This document shows, in pieces, positions 54,905 to 64,000 of a DNA stretch of 64,000 bases (its first letter is position 1; each line of letters begins with the position of its first letter). Source of the stretch: Limnohabitans sp. B9-3 (GTDB lineage: Bacteria; Pseudomonadota; Gammaproteobacteria; Burkholderiales; Burkholderiaceae_C); the NCBI RefSeq assembly GCF_002778325.1, contig NZ_NESI01000003.1, positions 310,001-374,000 on the forward strand, read 5' to 3'. A program made the translations under genes and the position numbers. Below the pieces are notes generated by a model. It was not told where the DNA came from and ran no database searches. It saw only the letters and a program-made list of their open reading frames with translations.

Positions 54905-55879
54905 GATGTAGGGGCGGCCAAAGGCGATTGCGTCGGCACGGCCTGAGGCTATGGCGTCAATGGCCATGTCGCGGGTGTAGCCGTTGTTGGCAATGTAGGT
55001 GCCTTTGAAGGCTTGGCGCGCGCCTGCGTAGTCAAAGCCCGGTACGTCGCGTGGGCCACCAGTGGAGCCTTCGACGAAGTGAATGAAGGCAATGCCGCGT
55101 TTGTTGAGTTCTTCCACCAAATGGCCAAACACGGCTTGGGGGTGGCTGTCGGACGAGTCGTTGGCAGGGCTGACAGGCGAGAGGCGAATGCCCACGCGGC
55201 CTGCGCCGATTTCGGCCACACACGCATCGACCACTTCGAGTGCAAAGCGGCAGCGGTTTTCTACCGAGCCTCCGTACAGGTCGGTGCGGTGGTTGGCCCC
55301 ATCGCGCAGAAACTGGTCGACCAAATAGCCGTTGGCGCCGTGAATTTCTACGCCGTCAAAACCGGCACGCATGGCGTTGGCTGCGCCGCGGCGGTATTGG
55401 TTCACCACCTCTTGAATTTCTGCCACGCTCAAGGCATGGGGCACGGGCGCATCTATTTTTCCGTTGCGGGTGTAGGCGGCAATTTTGGGTTGTACGGCCG
55501 AGGGCGCGATGGGCTGTGCGCCGCCAGTCAATTCAGGATGGCTAATGCGGCCTACATGCCAAATTTGCGCCACGATTTTGGAGCCTGCGTCGTGCACGGC
55601 TTGGGTGATGGGCTTCCAGCCTGCCACCTGTTCGTCCGAGTAAATGCCGGGCGTGGCCATGTAGCCTTTGCCCTGCGGCGACACCTGTGTGCCCTCGCTG
55701 ATGATCAGGCCCGCGTTGCTGCGTTGGCGGTAGTACTCAATGTTGATGTCGCTGCCGGGAATGTCGCCCGCCGCTTCGTCGGCTCGGCAGCGCGTCAAGG
55801 GCGCCATGACCAAGCGGTTGGCTACCTCAATGTCGCCGATGCGGGTGGGTTGAAAGAGTTTCAAGGTGTCAGCGGTCAT
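54791..55879 (-). CDS. Old yellow enzyme family ene-reductase (NemA-like)
   Basis: 362 residues, an FMN TIM-barrel. Blocks include LFQPTRIGDIEVANRLVMAP at the N-terminus, GTQVSPQGKGYM, the active-site pair in GFDGVEIHGANGYLVDQFL, and RTDLYGGSVENRCRF. It reduces activated C=C bonds or nitro groups with NADPH. It lies 50 bases downstream of the fused hydantoinase gene. Its last 38 codons are duplicated 1.2 kb away at the island edge. Confidence 0.94.
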   Translation of the reverse strand: MTADTLKLFQPTRIGDIEVANRLVMAPLTRCRADEAAGDIPGSDINIEYYRQRSNAGLIISEGTQVSPQGKGYMATPGIYSDEQVAGWKPITQAVHDAGSKIVAQIWHVGRISHPELTGGAQPIAPSAVQPKIAAYTRNGKIDAPVPHALSVAEIQEVVNQYRRGAANAMRAGFDGVEIHGANGYLVDQFLRDGANHRTDLYGGSVENRCRFALEVVDACVAEIGAGRVGIRLSPVSPANDSSDSHPQAVFGHLVEELNKRGIAFIHFVEGSTGGPRDVPGFDYAGARQAFKGTYIANNGYTRDMAIDAIASGRADAIAFGRPYIANPDLVQRLKLNAPLNAAVPKTFYAPGAVGYTDYPAL

Positions 55880-55929
55880 CGGTCGAAATTCCTAAATACG
55901 GGTCAAAGGGCAAAGCTGAATTGTGCGGG

Positions 55930-58900
55930 TTAACTGGCGCGACTTGATGGGCCGTAGCCGCCACCGCCTGGGGTTTGAATTTCAAACACATCGCCTTCGT
56001 TCATTTCGGCTTGGGCAATGTGGGTGAGTTCTTCGACACGGCCATCGCGTCGGTACACGCGGTTCACGCCCACGCCACCGTCTTGTCCACCGGCCATGCC
56101 AAAGGCGGGAAAGATGCGGCCATTCGACAAAATGCTCGCGGTCATGGGCGTTAAAAATTCGATGCGACGCACACCGCCATCACCCCCGCGCCACTGTCCA
56201 TTGCCGCCCGAGTGGGTGCGAATTTCGTAGCTTTGCAGTCGCACAGGAAAGCGGAATTCCAAAATTTCAGGGTCGGTCAAACGCGAGTTGGTCATGTGCG
56301 TTTGCACCACGCTTGTGCCCGCAAAGCCTTGACCTGCGCCACTCCCGCCCGAAATGGTTTCGTAGTACTGGTAGGTGGCATTGCCAAAGGTGAAGTTGTT
56401 CATGGTGGGCTGACTGCCGGCCATGACCCCCAAGGCACCGTACAAGGCATTGGTGATGCAGCTCGATGTCTCGACGTTGCCCGCCACCACAGACGCAGGC
56501 GCGTTGGGGTTGAGCATGGAGCCTGCTGGGATGATGACGTGCAAGGGCTTCAAACAACCCGCATTCAAAGGAATGTCGTCATCCACCAAGGTGCGGAACA
56601 CATACAGCACAGCGGCCATGCACACGGCTTTGGGTGCGTTGAAGTTGTTGCGTTGTTGCTCGGAGGTGCCGGTGAAATCAATCACGGCACTGCGCGCTTG
56701 GGCATCGACACGAATGGCGACGTTGATGTGTGCACCGTTGTCCAAGTTGAGCGTGAAGGCGCCGTCTTTCAAGCGTGTGATCACGCGGCGCACCGACTCT
56801 TCGGCGTTGTCTTGCACGTGCTGCATGTAGGCCTGCACCACGTTCAAACCAAACTGCGCAACCATCTTGTGCAACTCTTGCACGCCGCGTTCGTTGGCCG
56901 CGATTTGTGCTTTCAAATCGGCCATGTTTTGCGCGGGGTTGCGGCTGGGGTGTGCGCCACTTTGCAGCAAGGCCAGCATCTCGGCTTCGCGCAGCACGCC
57001 GTGTTCGACCAGCAGCACGTTGTGAATTTGCACGCCTTCTTCGTCGATGGTGGTCGAGAAGGGCGGCATGGACCCTGGGGTGATGCCGCCAATGTCCGCA
57101 TGGTGGCCGCGTGAGCCGACAAAGAAATCGGGCTGCGTGGAACCATCCAAATAGACGGGTGTGATGACCGTGATGTCGGGCAGGTGGGTGCCGCCGTGGT
57201 AGGGGTCGTTCAAGACGTACACCTGACCGGGTTGCATGCGGCCCGCGTTTTCTTGAATCACGGTTTTGATGCTTTCGCCCATGGAGCCCAAGTGCACCGG
57301 CATGTGTGGTGCGTTGGCAATCAAGTTGCCTTGCGCGTCAAACAGGGCGCATGAGAAATCTAAGCGCTCTTTGATGTTCACGGAATGGGCGGTGTTTTGC
57401 AGTTGCAAACCCATTTGCTCCGCGATGTTCATGAAGAGGTTGTTGAACACCTCCAGCAACACGGGGTCGGCGTGTGTGCCTGCGGCGTAGCGCACTTGGC
57501 GGGCCTCGCGGCGCTGCAGCACCAAGTGGTCCAGGGCGGTGAGGGTGGCTTGCCAGCCGGGTTCGATGACGGTGGTGGCATTTTTTTCGGCCACGATGGC
57601 TGGGCCCGTGATGACGTCACCGGCGCGCAAGTCTTCACGCACCACCAAGGAGGCCGCGTGCCACTGACCTTCGGCGAAGAACTTCACGGTGTCACGCACC
57701 GGCACCTCACGCGCGGGGTGTAAGGCCAAGATGGCTTCGTTGGCCGCTTCTCCTGGCAGCAGCACCTCTACAGAGACGGCCTCCACGATCAAGGGCTTGC
57801 CGGTCATCAAAAAGGCGAAGCGTTGGCGGTAGGCTTGTTCAAAAGCCGCAGTGATGTGGGGCAGGTCACCCATCGGAACCACCAAGGACGCATCGCTGCC
57901 TTGGTAGCGAACGTGCACGCGTTGGTGTGTGATGAGTTCGCGCTCGGACACCTGCTGTCGTGTGAGTTCATGCTGCGCAGTTTGCGTGAGGGCGTGCATA
58001 GCTTGTTGCAAAGTGGGCATGGCTTGCAGCGTCAGTGGCAATTCGATGGCTTGCTCGCGAATCACGTTTTGATCGGCCAAGCCCATGCCGTAGGCCGACA
58101 GCACGCCCGCCAAGGGATGCACCAGCACACGCGTCATGCCCAAGGCATCGGCGACTAAGCAGGCATGTTGACCGCCAGCACCTCCAAAACATTGCAGGGT
58201 GTAGCGGGTGACGTCATAGCCCCGTGCCACAGATATTTTTTTGATCGCATTGGCCATTTGTTGCACAGCAATTTGCACAAAGCCTTCTGCAATTTCTTCA
58301 GAGGGGCGCTGCATGCTTTGTGACAGCGCTTGAAACTGCTCGGCGACCACGTGATGGTTCAAGGGCTCGTTGGCTTGGGGCCCAAAGACGCTGGGGAAGT
58401 AAGCGGGTTGAATTTTGCCCAGCATCACGTTGGCATCGGTCACGGTCAGCGGGCCACCGCGACGGTAGCTGGCAGGGCCTGGGTTGGCCCCCGCGCTTTG
58501 TGGCCCGACACGCAGGCGCGCACCATCAAATGCCAACACCGACCCACCGCCTGCGGCGACGGTGTGAATGCTCATCATGGGCGCACGCATGCGCACACCC
58601 GCCACTTGGGTTTCAAACTCGCGTTCAAACTCACCTGCGAAATGCGACACATCGGTGGAGGTGCCGCCCATGTCAAAGCCGATCACCTTGACGTTGGTCT
58701 GCGCGGCCATGGTCTGGCTAGCTTCGTGGGCAAAAGCCAGTTGTGCGGTGCGGGCCATGCCCACAATGCCACCTGCTGGGCCAGACAAGATAGCGTCTTT
58801 GCCTTGGAAGGCGTGCGCATCGGTCAAGCCGCCGGAAGACTGCATGAAGAACAAAGGCACACCGGGCATTTGGCTGGACACCTGATCGACATAGCGCCTG

Positions 58901-59574
58901 AGGATGGGCGATAAATAGGCATCGACCACCGTGGTGTCGCCACGGCTGACAAATTTCATCAGCGGGCTGGTGCCGTGCGAGGTGCTGATTTGGGTGAACC
59001 CGATGTCTTGGGCCAACTGCTGGGCCATTTGCTCGTGTGCGGTGTAGCGGTAGCCATGCATGAATACAATCGCCACGCTACGCAAGCCGCGTGCGTAGGC
59101 GTCGCTCAGGGCGGTGCGCAGATGGGTTGGGTCCAAGGCTTCAACCACTTCGCCATGCGCGCCCATGCGTTCTTGCGCTTCAATGACGTCTTGGTAAAGC
59201 AGTTCGGGCAACACAATGTGTCGGTCAAACAAACGCGGGCGGTTTTGGTAGGCAATGCGCAGGGCATCGCGAAAGCCGCGTGTGGTGACCAACAAGGTGG
59301 GCTCACCTTTGCGCTCTAACAAAGCGTTGGTCGCCACGGTGGTGCCCATCTTCACGCAGGCCACCAAATCTGGCGTGAGCGGCGCATCTTTGGCAAGACC
59401 TAGCAAGTGGCGCATGCCTGCCACGGCCGCGTCGTTGTATTGCTCGGGGTTTTCTGACAACAGTTTGTGGGTGACCAAGCGGCCATCGGGTCGCTTGCCC
59501 ACGATGTCGGTGAAGGTGCCGCCTCGGTCGATCCAAAATTGCCAGCGGGAGAAGGGGGTGTTGGAGGTGTTCAT
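55930..59574 (-). CDS. 5-Oxoprolinase-type hydantoinase, A and B domains fused
   Basis: About 1214 residues from the ATG at 59574. The A part (about 1-690) has [38 protein letters not shown] and [18 protein letters not shown]. The B part (about 720-1214) has [40 protein letters not shown] and a glycine-rich C-terminus ([15 protein letters not shown]). The fused form is typical of ATP-dependent 5-oxoprolinase, which opens 5-oxo-L-proline to glutamate. Linkage to a TRAP transporter supports import of a related lactam or amide. It follows its MarR-like regulator by 13 bases. Confidence 0.93.
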   Translation of the reverse strand: MNTSNTPFSRWQFWIDRGGTFTDIVGKRPDGRLVTHKLLSENPEQYNDAAVAGMRHLLGLAKDAPLTPDLVACVKMGTTVATNALLERKGEPTLLVTTRGFRDALRIAYQNRPRLFDRHIVLPELLYQDVIEAQERMGAHGEVVEALDPTHLRTALSDAYARGLRSVAIVFMHGYRYTAHEQMAQQLAQDIGFTQISTSHGTSPLMKFVSRGDTTVVDAYLSPILRRYVDQVSSQMPGVPLFFMQSSGGLTDAHAFQGKDAILSGPAGGIVGMARTAQLAFAHEASQTMAAQTNVKVIGFDMGGTSTDVSHFAGEFEREFETQVAGVRMRAPMMSIHTVAAGGGSVLAFDGARLRVGPQSAGANPGPASYRRGGPLTVTDANVMLGKIQPAYFPSVFGPQANEPLNHHVVAEQFQALSQSMQRPSEEIAEGFVQIAVQQMANAIKKISVARGYDVTRYTLQCFGGAGGQHACLVADALGMTRVLVHPLAGVLSAYGMGLADQNVIREQAIELPLTLQAMPTLQQAMHALTQTAQHELTRQQVSERELITHQRVHVRYQGSDASLVVPMGDLPHITAAFEQAYRQRFAFLMTGKPLIVEAVSVEVLLPGEAANEAILALHPAREVPVRDTVKFFAEGQWHAASLVVREDLRAGDVITGPAIVAEKNATTVIEPGWQATLTALDHLVLQRREARQVRYAAGTHADPVLLEVFNNLFMNIAEQMGLQLQNTAHSVNIKERLDFSCALFDAQGNLIANAPHMPVHLGSMGESIKTVIQENAGRMQPGQVYVLNDPYHGGTHLPDITVITPVYLDGSTQPDFFVGSRGHHADIGGITPGSMPPFSTTIDEEGVQIHNVLLVEHGVLREAEMLALLQSGAHPSRNPAQNMADLKAQIAANERGVQELHKMVAQFGLNVVQAYMQHVQDNAEESVRRVITRLKDGAFTLNLDNGAHINVAIRVDAQARSAVIDFTGTSEQQRNNFNAPKAVCMAAVLYVFRTLVDDDIPLNAGCLKPLHVIIPAGSMLNPNAPASVVAGNVETSSCITNALYGALGVMAGSQPTMNNFTFGNATYQYYETISGGSGAGQGFAGTSVVQTHMTNSRLTDPEILEFRFPVRLQSYEIRTHSGGNGQWRGGDGGVRRIEFLTPMTASILSNGRIFPAFGMAGGQDGGVGVNRVYRRDGRVEELTHIAQAEMNEGDVFEIQTPGGGGYGPSSRAS

Positions 59575-59587
59575 CGTCAAAACAATC

Positions 59588-60121
59588 TCAAAGGGATGCC
59601 GCAGCACGGGCGGCTTGGTCATACATGCCAGATAAAACGCGGAGCAAGCGCCCCAAGTCGCCAATGTCTTTGTTCAACGCGTCGTCGGCTTTGAGGACTT
59701 GAATCAAACAGTTCTCCCGCACAGCGCGGTAGCGTTGAACATAGTCCTTACCGAGTGGCGTCGCGGCATAGGTGACTTCTTTGCCCTTTTTCTGGGCTGC
59801 GACCACGCCGAGCGCCACGAGTTTTTTCAGCGCGTAGTTGATCAAGTGGGTGTCTTCCACATTCATGATGAAACAAATGTCAGACAGACGTTTGTCACGC
59901 GCACGGTGGGTGACGTGGTGCAGGATGAGCACGTCAAGTGGTGTCAAATCTTTCAAGCCAGCTGCACTCATGCAGTGCACGATCCAGCGTTCAAACGCAT
60001 TGCCCGCCACGATCAAACCAAATTCAAACTCACTCATTTCCGCACTCTGAGGAGACACCAAATGTGCCGACGACACGATGGGCGGTGCTTTGGTTGTTGA
60101 GGTGGTAGATTTTTTGGTCAT
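59588..60121 (-). CDS. MarR-like winged-helix regulator of the oxoprolinase/TRAP locus
   Basis: 177 residues. A disordered N-terminus (about 1-28) precedes a winged-helix domain (about 50-140): LTPLDVLILHHVTHRARDKR, the recognition region MNVEDTHLINYALKKLVALG and the wing KGKEVTYAATPLGKDY. It is co-directional with the oxoprolinase gene and divergent from the TRAP operon. Palindromes in the shared 145-base region are the probable operator, so it likely controls both sides in response to the ligand. Confidence 0.88.
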   Translation of the reverse strand: MTKKSTTSTTKAPPIVSSAHLVSPQSAEMSEFEFGLIVAGNAFERWIVHCMSAAGLKDLTPLDVLILHHVTHRARDKRLSDICFIMNVEDTHLINYALKKLVALGVVAAQKKGKEVTYAATPLGKDYVQRYRAVRENCLIQVLKADDALNKDIGDLGRLLRVLSGMYDQAARAAASL

Positions 60122-60141
60122 GATTCATTGTAGAAATTTAA

Positions 60142-60163
60142 TCAACAAATTGTTGACAATTTG
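60142..60163. promoter_or_regulatory. Overlapping palindromes, candidate MarR operator
   Basis: TCAACAA-A-TTGTTGA (60142-60156) and CAAATTG-TTGA-CAATTTG (60146-60163) overlap by 11 bases in the divergent region. Both are perfect. The TTGACA inside could be a -35 element, so binding would block transcription. Confidence 0.6.
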
Positions 60164-60266
60164 TGTATATAAAGGGAAAGTCCTAGGCGTGAGGTAGGTG
60201 TCCCACTGGCTATAGTCTGCGCATCTACACCGTGCTTGTATTTCGTCATTGATCAGGAGTTTTTTC

Positions 60267-61268
60267 ATGCAACGTCGTCATCTCCCTTTTGCTGCCATCG
60301 CTCTTAGCCTCTGTGCCGGTACGGCATTCGCGCAAACCAAATGGGACTTGCCTGCGGCGTACCCCGCGACCAACTTTCATTCCGAAAACTTGATTCAATT
60401 TGCCAAAGACGTGGAGGCAGCGACTGCAGGGAAATTGAAAATCTCGGTGCATGCCAATGCCTCGCTTTTTAAAGCCAACGAAATCAAACGCGCTGTGCAA
60501 GGCGGTCAGGCGCAAATTGGCGAGGTGCTGCTGGTCAACTTCGAAAACGAAAACCCAATTTTTGGCACCGACGGCATTCCTTTCTTGGCCACCAGCTACG
60601 CCGACTCCAAGCGTTTGTATGACGCGCAAAAGCCCGTGCTCGAAAAGCTACTCGCGGGTCAAGGCATGAAGCTGTTGTATGCCGTGGCGTGGCCTTCACA
60701 AGGCATCTTCGCCAAGAAAGAAATCAACTCGGTGGCCGATTTGCGTGGCATCAAGTGGCGCGCTTACAGCCCTGCCACGGGCAAGATTGCAGAGCTCATT
60801 GGCGCGCAACCCGTCACCATTCAAGCGGCGGAGCTCTCACAAGCTTTGGCTACGGGTGTGATCGAGAGCTACATGAGCTCAGGCTCGACCGGCTACGACA
60901 CCAAAACCTACGAGAGCTTGAAATACTTCTACGACACCCAAGCTTGGTTGCCCAAGAACGCGGTGATCGTCAACAAAAAAGCGTTTGACGCACTCGACCC
61001 CACCACACAAGCGGCACTGACCAAGTCAGCCTCAGACGCCGAAGCGCGTGGCTGGAAAGTCAGCGCAGAAAAAGATGTGTATTACAAAAAGGCCTTGGCT
61101 GAGAAGGGCATGAAAGTGGTCACGCCTTCGCCCAAGCTCATGCAAGACATGAAGCAGGTGGGCGGCATCATGTTGTCGGATTGGCAAAAACGCGCAGGCC
61201 CTGACGGTGAAGCCATCATTGCGGCCTATGCCCAATCAGACAAAGCGGCCACCAAAGCTAAGAAGTGA
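60267..61268 (+). CDS. TRAP transporter substrate-binding protein (DctP family)
   Basis: 333 residues from the ATG at 60267 with AGGAG upstream. The signal peptide is about 1-23 (LPFAAIALSLCAGTAFA). The mature protein has the DctP features DLPAAYPATNFHSENLIQFA, the family arginine region IKWRAYSPATGKIAE and the ligand loop GVIESYMSSGSTGYDTKTY. It captures a carboxylate in the periplasm for the DctQM permease encoded downstream. Overlap with dctQ is by the TGATG junction. The nearby oxoprolinase suggests an oxo-acid or lactam ligand (inference). Confidence 0.93.
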   Translation: MQRRHLPFAAIALSLCAGTAFAQTKWDLPAAYPATNFHSENLIQFAKDVEAATAGKLKISVHANASLFKANEIKRAVQGGQAQIGEVLLVNFENENPIFGTDGIPFLATSYADSKRLYDAQKPVLEKLLAGQGMKLLYAVAWPSQGIFAKKEINSVADLRGIKWRAYSPATGKIAELIGAQPVTIQAAELSQALATGVIESYMSSGSTGYDTKTYESLKYFYDTQAWLPKNAVIVNKKAFDALDPTTQAALTKSASDAEARGWKVSAEKDVYYKKALAEKGMKVVTPSPKLMQDMKQVGGIMLSDWQKRAGPDGEAIIAAYAQSDKAATKAKK

Positions 61269-61801
61269 TGCGTCGCTTTTTAGATCGGCTGTATCTGGCT
61301 GCGGGCGCCGTGGGCGCCTTGTTCATTTTGGCGATTTGTGTGCTGATGATTGGCCAAAGTGTGATGCGCGAGCTTGGCATTCGCACCGGTGCGGTCAACG
61401 ACGTGGTGTCGTGGTGTTGTGCGGCAGCTGCGTTTTTCAGCATGTCGCACGCTTTCAAACACGGTGACTTTGTGCGCGTCACCTTGTTGCTTGAAGCTGT
61501 CTCGCCCGTTTGGCGCAGGCGGCTTGAAATTGCGGCATTGCTGATAGGGTCTTGTGCGGTGGGCTACTTGGCTTGGTGGGCTTGCAAGTTCACGTATGAG
61601 AGCTGGGAGTTCAACGATGTCGCCCAAGGTTTGTTGCCCATGCCCATGTGGATTCCGCAACTGAGTTTTGCAATCGGCTCGGTGTTGTTGTGGGTGGCTG
61701 TTGTCGACGAGTTGGTCTTGGTGTTGCAAGGTCAAACGCCGACTTATGTGCGCTTGGTGCAAGAGCGACACGCGCGCGGCGATTTTTCTTCGGACGTTTG
61801 A
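61268..61801 (+). CDS. TRAP transporter small permease (DctQ family)
   Basis: 177 residues with four membrane segments (about 9-31, 45-63, 82-104 and 125-147). Characteristic parts are VVSWCCAAAAFFSMSHAFKH and PMWIPQLSFAIGSVLLWVAV. It couples the binding protein to the large permease. The start lies inside the dctP stop (TGATG). The large-permease gene follows after 23 bases. Confidence 0.92.
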   Translation: MRRFLDRLYLAAGAVGALFILAICVLMIGQSVMRELGIRTGAVNDVVSWCCAAAAFFSMSHAFKHGDFVRVTLLLEAVSPVWRRRLEIAALLIGSCAVGYLAWWACKFTYESWEFNDVAQGLLPMPMWIPQLSFAIGSVLLWVAVVDELVLVLQGQTPTYVRLVQERHARGDFSSDV

Positions 61802-61824
61802 GTCCACTGATTGAACAGGTTCCC

Positions 61825-63135
61825 ATGGACATTCTTCTCGTAGGCGGCTTGCTGCTGGTCATCATGATGGTGCTGCTGTCAGGTGGCGTGTGGATTGCGA
61901 TGACCTTGGCCATTTGCGGTTGGGTGGGTCAAGCGTTTTTTACCGACACACAGCCCGGTAAAAACCTGTTCAGTGCGTTCTGGGAAAGCAACGCCAGCTG
62001 GGAACTCGCGGCCTTACCGCTGTTCATTTGGATGGGCGAAATTTTGTTTCGCACCAAACTCAGCGAAGAAATGTTTGAAGGCTTGCGCCCTTGGCTCAAC
62101 CGCGTGCCGGGGCGCCTCATGCATACCACCATTCTGGGTTGTGGCATTTTTGGCTCGGTCTCGGGTTCATCTGCTGCCACCTGCGCGACCATCAGTAAAG
62201 TGGCGTTGCCTGAGTTGCTCAAGCGTGGCTACAGTGAAAAACTGGCGTTGGGTTCCTTGGCCACGGCGGGCACCTTGGGTATTTTGATTCCACCCTCCAT
62301 CACCATGGTGGTGTATGCGGTGGCGGCCGATGCCTCCATCATCCGTATTTTTTTAGCGGGCTTTTTACCCGGCATTTTGCTGATGATGCTGTTCAGCGGT
62401 TACATCATGTGGTGGAGTTTGCGCCACCCCGACCAAGTGCCTGCCGCCGATCCGCCCACGACGTTCATTGAAAAAATCAAACTCTCGCGCAGCCTGATTC
62501 CGTGTGCTGCTTTGATCGTGTTTGTGTGCTGGGTGTTGATTGCGGGCTATGCCACGGCCACCGAATGTGCTGCTTACGGCGTGGTGGGCGCTTTGGCTTT
62601 GGCTGCGTGGAGTCGCAGCCTGACATGGTCTAACTTCTGGGAGGGCTTGATGGGCACCACGCGTTCAAGTTGCATGATCATGTTCATCTTGGCGGGCGCT
62701 GCCTTTTTGACCAAAACCATGGCCTTCACAGGCATCCCACGCGAATTGGCAGAGTGGGTCAACGCCATGCACTTGTCACCTTTGGCATTGATTGGGGTGT
62801 TGACCGTGGTGTACCTGATTTTGGGGACCGCATTGGACGGCATCAGCATGATTGTGCTGACCAGCGCCGTGGTGTTGCCCATGATTCAAAAGGCCGGGTT
62901 CGATTTGATTTGGTTTGGCATCTTCATCATTTTGTTGGTGGAAATTGCTGAGGTCACGCCGCCCGTTGGGTTTAATTTGTTCGTGTTGCAAAACATGACG
63001 GGCAAAGACAGCAACACCATTGCTCGCGCAGCCATGCCGTTCTTTGCGTGTCTGGTGGTGTGCATCGTGCTGGTCACTGTGTTTCCACAAATCGTCACCA
63101 TCCTGCCCGACATGGTGATGGGCGTTGATCAGTAA
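61825..63135 (+). CDS. TRAP transporter large permease (DctM family)
   Basis: 436 residues from the ATG at 61825; an in-frame start further upstream lies inside dctQ and is unlikely. It has about 12 hydrophobic segments. The conserved GCGIFGSVSGSSAATCATI and the LGILIPPSITMVVYAVAA stretch mark DctM, with a second repeat ending in ITPPVGFNLFVLQN, here written VTPPVGFNLF. It forms the Na+-driven channel with DctQ in the inner membrane. It is the last gene of the operon. Confidence 0.93.
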   Translation: MDILLVGGLLLVIMMVLLSGGVWIAMTLAICGWVGQAFFTDTQPGKNLFSAFWESNASWELAALPLFIWMGEILFRTKLSEEMFEGLRPWLNRVPGRLMHTTILGCGIFGSVSGSSAATCATISKVALPELLKRGYSEKLALGSLATAGTLGILIPPSITMVVYAVAADASIIRIFLAGFLPGILLMMLFSGYIMWWSLRHPDQVPAADPPTTFIEKIKLSRSLIPCAALIVFVCWVLIAGYATATECAAYGVVGALALAAWSRSLTWSNFWEGLMGTTRSSCMIMFILAGAAFLTKTMAFTGIPRELAEWVNAMHLSPLALIGVLTVVYLILGTALDGISMIVLTSAVVLPMIQKAGFDLIWFGIFIILLVEIAEVTPPVGFNLFVLQNMTGKDSNTIARAAMPFFACLVVCIVLVTVFPQIVTILPDMVMGVDQ

Positions 63136-63171
63136 ATACTTGCGCACAGAGGCGTTTGTTGAGCGCTGGAT

Positions 63172-64000
63172 TTAAGCGCTGTAAGCCAAGCCCGAGGCCA
63201 CGCCGCCAAACAAGTCGCCTTCGACCATCGCCACTTCGGGAAATGCATTTTGCAAAACGCGTTGAAACGGGCGCAGGGCTGATGAGCCACCTGTTAGATA
63301 GATCGCATCAATGCCCGTGTGTGTCAGGCCCGCCGCTTCGACGCAATCTTGCGCACAAGCCACGGTGCTTTGCAGCAAGGCGTCTAAGTTGCTTTGCATG
63401 TGAGAGGCATCGAGCGGTGCGCTCAAATGGGCTTCTAGGCAAGACAGATCCACCGAGGTGTTGTCGTCGGTCATGGAGCAGCGAATTTTGGCTTGCTCTA
63501 CCTCGTGCGCGATGTGGTGCCCGTGGCGTTCGGTCAGCACACGCATCAATCGTTCGTGCAGTCGCGGGTCGTTGTAATTGGTGCGTAGCGCTTTGGCTTG
63601 GTTGATGGCGCGGGGCTGGTACAGCCAGTTGATCAAGTGCCACGTGGACAAATCAAAAAACAAGTTGCTGGGCACCATGCGCTCTTGTGGGCCAAGGTGG
63701 CGGTAGCCCAACAGCGGCATCACGTTCTCTAAGCTGAGCTTTTGGTCGAAGTCGGTCCCGCCAATGTGCACGCCGGTGGTGGCCAAGATGTCTTGGGCGC
63801 GGTCGGAGCGTGCAATACGGTCTGGCCCCAAACGCACCACGGTGAAGTCCGAGGTGCCGCCGCCTAAGTCGACCACCAGCACGGTGCTCTCGCGGGTGAG
63901 GCGGCGTTCGTAGTCCAGCGCGGCGGCGATGGGCTCGAGTTGAAACGACACCTCGTCAAAGCCCACGGCTTGCGCGGCTTCGCGCAGCGATTGTTCGGCT
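63172..64000 (-). CDS. Hsp70-family chaperone-like protein (YegD-like), C-terminal part, cut by window edge
   Basis: The frame is open from 64000 to the stop at 63172, about 275 residues, with no start in the window. The actin-fold blocks are VLVVDLGGGTSDFTVVRLGP (phosphate 2), HIGGTDFDQKLSLE and IYLTGGSSALRPFQRVLQ (adenosine). The segment EPIAAALDYERRL is the connector. The substrate-binding domain of DnaK is lacking; the protein ends just after the nucleotide-binding domain, as in YegD. It may act in protein quality control, but the role of this subfamily is unclear. Confidence 0.88.
   Translation of the reverse strand, partial: AEQSLREAAQAVGFDEVSFQLEPIAAALDYERRLTRESTVLVVDLGGGTSDFTVVRLGPDRIARSDRAQDILATTGVHIGGTDFDQKLSLENVMPLLGYRHLGPQERMVPSNLFFDLSTWHLINWLYQPRAINQAKALRTNYNDPRLHERLMRVLTERHGHHIAHEVEQAKIRCSMTDDNTSVDLSCLEAHLSAPLDASHMQSNLDALLQSTVACAQDCVEAAGLTHTGIDAIYLTGGSSALRPFQRVLQNAFPEVAMVEGDLFGGVASGLAYSA

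Noticed and set aside
63136..63171. AGCGCT repeats after the TRAP operon as a terminator
   Set aside because: The second AGCGCT belongs to the end of the Hsp70-like gene, the stem is short and no T run follows.

Overview
The window looks like chromosome of a betaproteobacterium of the order Burkholderiales, most likely family Comamonadaceae. The reasons are a moderately high GC content, a Bug/TctC-type periplasmic binding protein, an NAD-dependent molybdenum formate dehydrogenase of the Fds type, a bacterial 3-hydroxyanthranilate dioxygenase, and a run of small stress-type membrane proteins next to a Crp/Fnr regulator. Genus is not resolved. I see no rRNA or tRNA gene, no CRISPR array and no intact transposase. 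Both ends cut through genes: an MmeI-like restriction-modification protein on the left and an Hsp70-family protein on the right.

Region by region. 1-0.9 kb: N-terminal part of an MmeI-like enzyme. 1.2-8.4 kb: a LysR-controlled catabolic operon (FAH-family hydrolase, hydantoinase A and B subunits, a small unknown protein, a Bug binding protein). 8.3-12.2 kb: apaH, a 2-keto-4-pentenoate hydratase-like gene, a CNNM/CorC-type membrane protein and a membrane-anchored methyltransferase. 12.2-17.6 kb: a plus-strand operon for formate dehydrogenase (gamma and beta subunits fused, then alpha) ending in aspartate dehydrogenase. 17.6-28.9 kb: a ten-gene minus-strand operon (molybdenum hydroxylase, DapA-like lyase, 3-hydroxyanthranilate dioxygenase, complete branched-chain-type ABC transporter) read divergently from its LysR regulator. 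29-34 kb: housekeeping genes fbp, pepN and prfB, the last with a programmed +1 frameshift. 34-43 kb: envelope and stress genes, including a putative ice-binding lipoprotein, an OmpA protein, a BON lipoprotein and a DUF883/YqjD-like cluster, with a shared promoter motif and a Crp/Fnr regulator. 42.7-47.2 kb: hydrolase, acyl-CoA synthetase, aldo/keto reductase and plsY.

47.3-54.7 kb is an accessory defence island. It holds a ParD/RelE-type toxin-antitoxin pair, a type III-like restriction-modification system (mod and res), a divergent HTH regulator with overlapping palindromic operators, and a cassette-like NucS-family nuclease gene with integron-like ends. One GC-rich palindromic terminator occurs three times at its edges. 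The last two copies also carry a 170-bp duplication of the 3' end of the neighbouring old yellow enzyme gene. 54.8-63.1 kb: old yellow enzyme, a fused 5-oxoprolinase-type hydantoinase, its MarR-like regulator and a divergent TRAP transporter (DctPQM). 63.2-64 kb: Hsp70-family protein.

How the genes may work together (inference). Two separate hydantoinase/oxoprolinase loci each pair a lactam- or amide-ring-opening enzyme with a solute-binding protein and a local regulator. The 12-29 kb block combines uptake, molybdenum-dependent hydroxylation, ring cleavage, a lyase and a formate dehydrogenase, which suggests breakdown of an N-heterocyclic or aminoaromatic acid. The most unusual items are that cluster, the terminator-bounded island with its nuclease cassette, and the motif shared by three stress-gene promoters.
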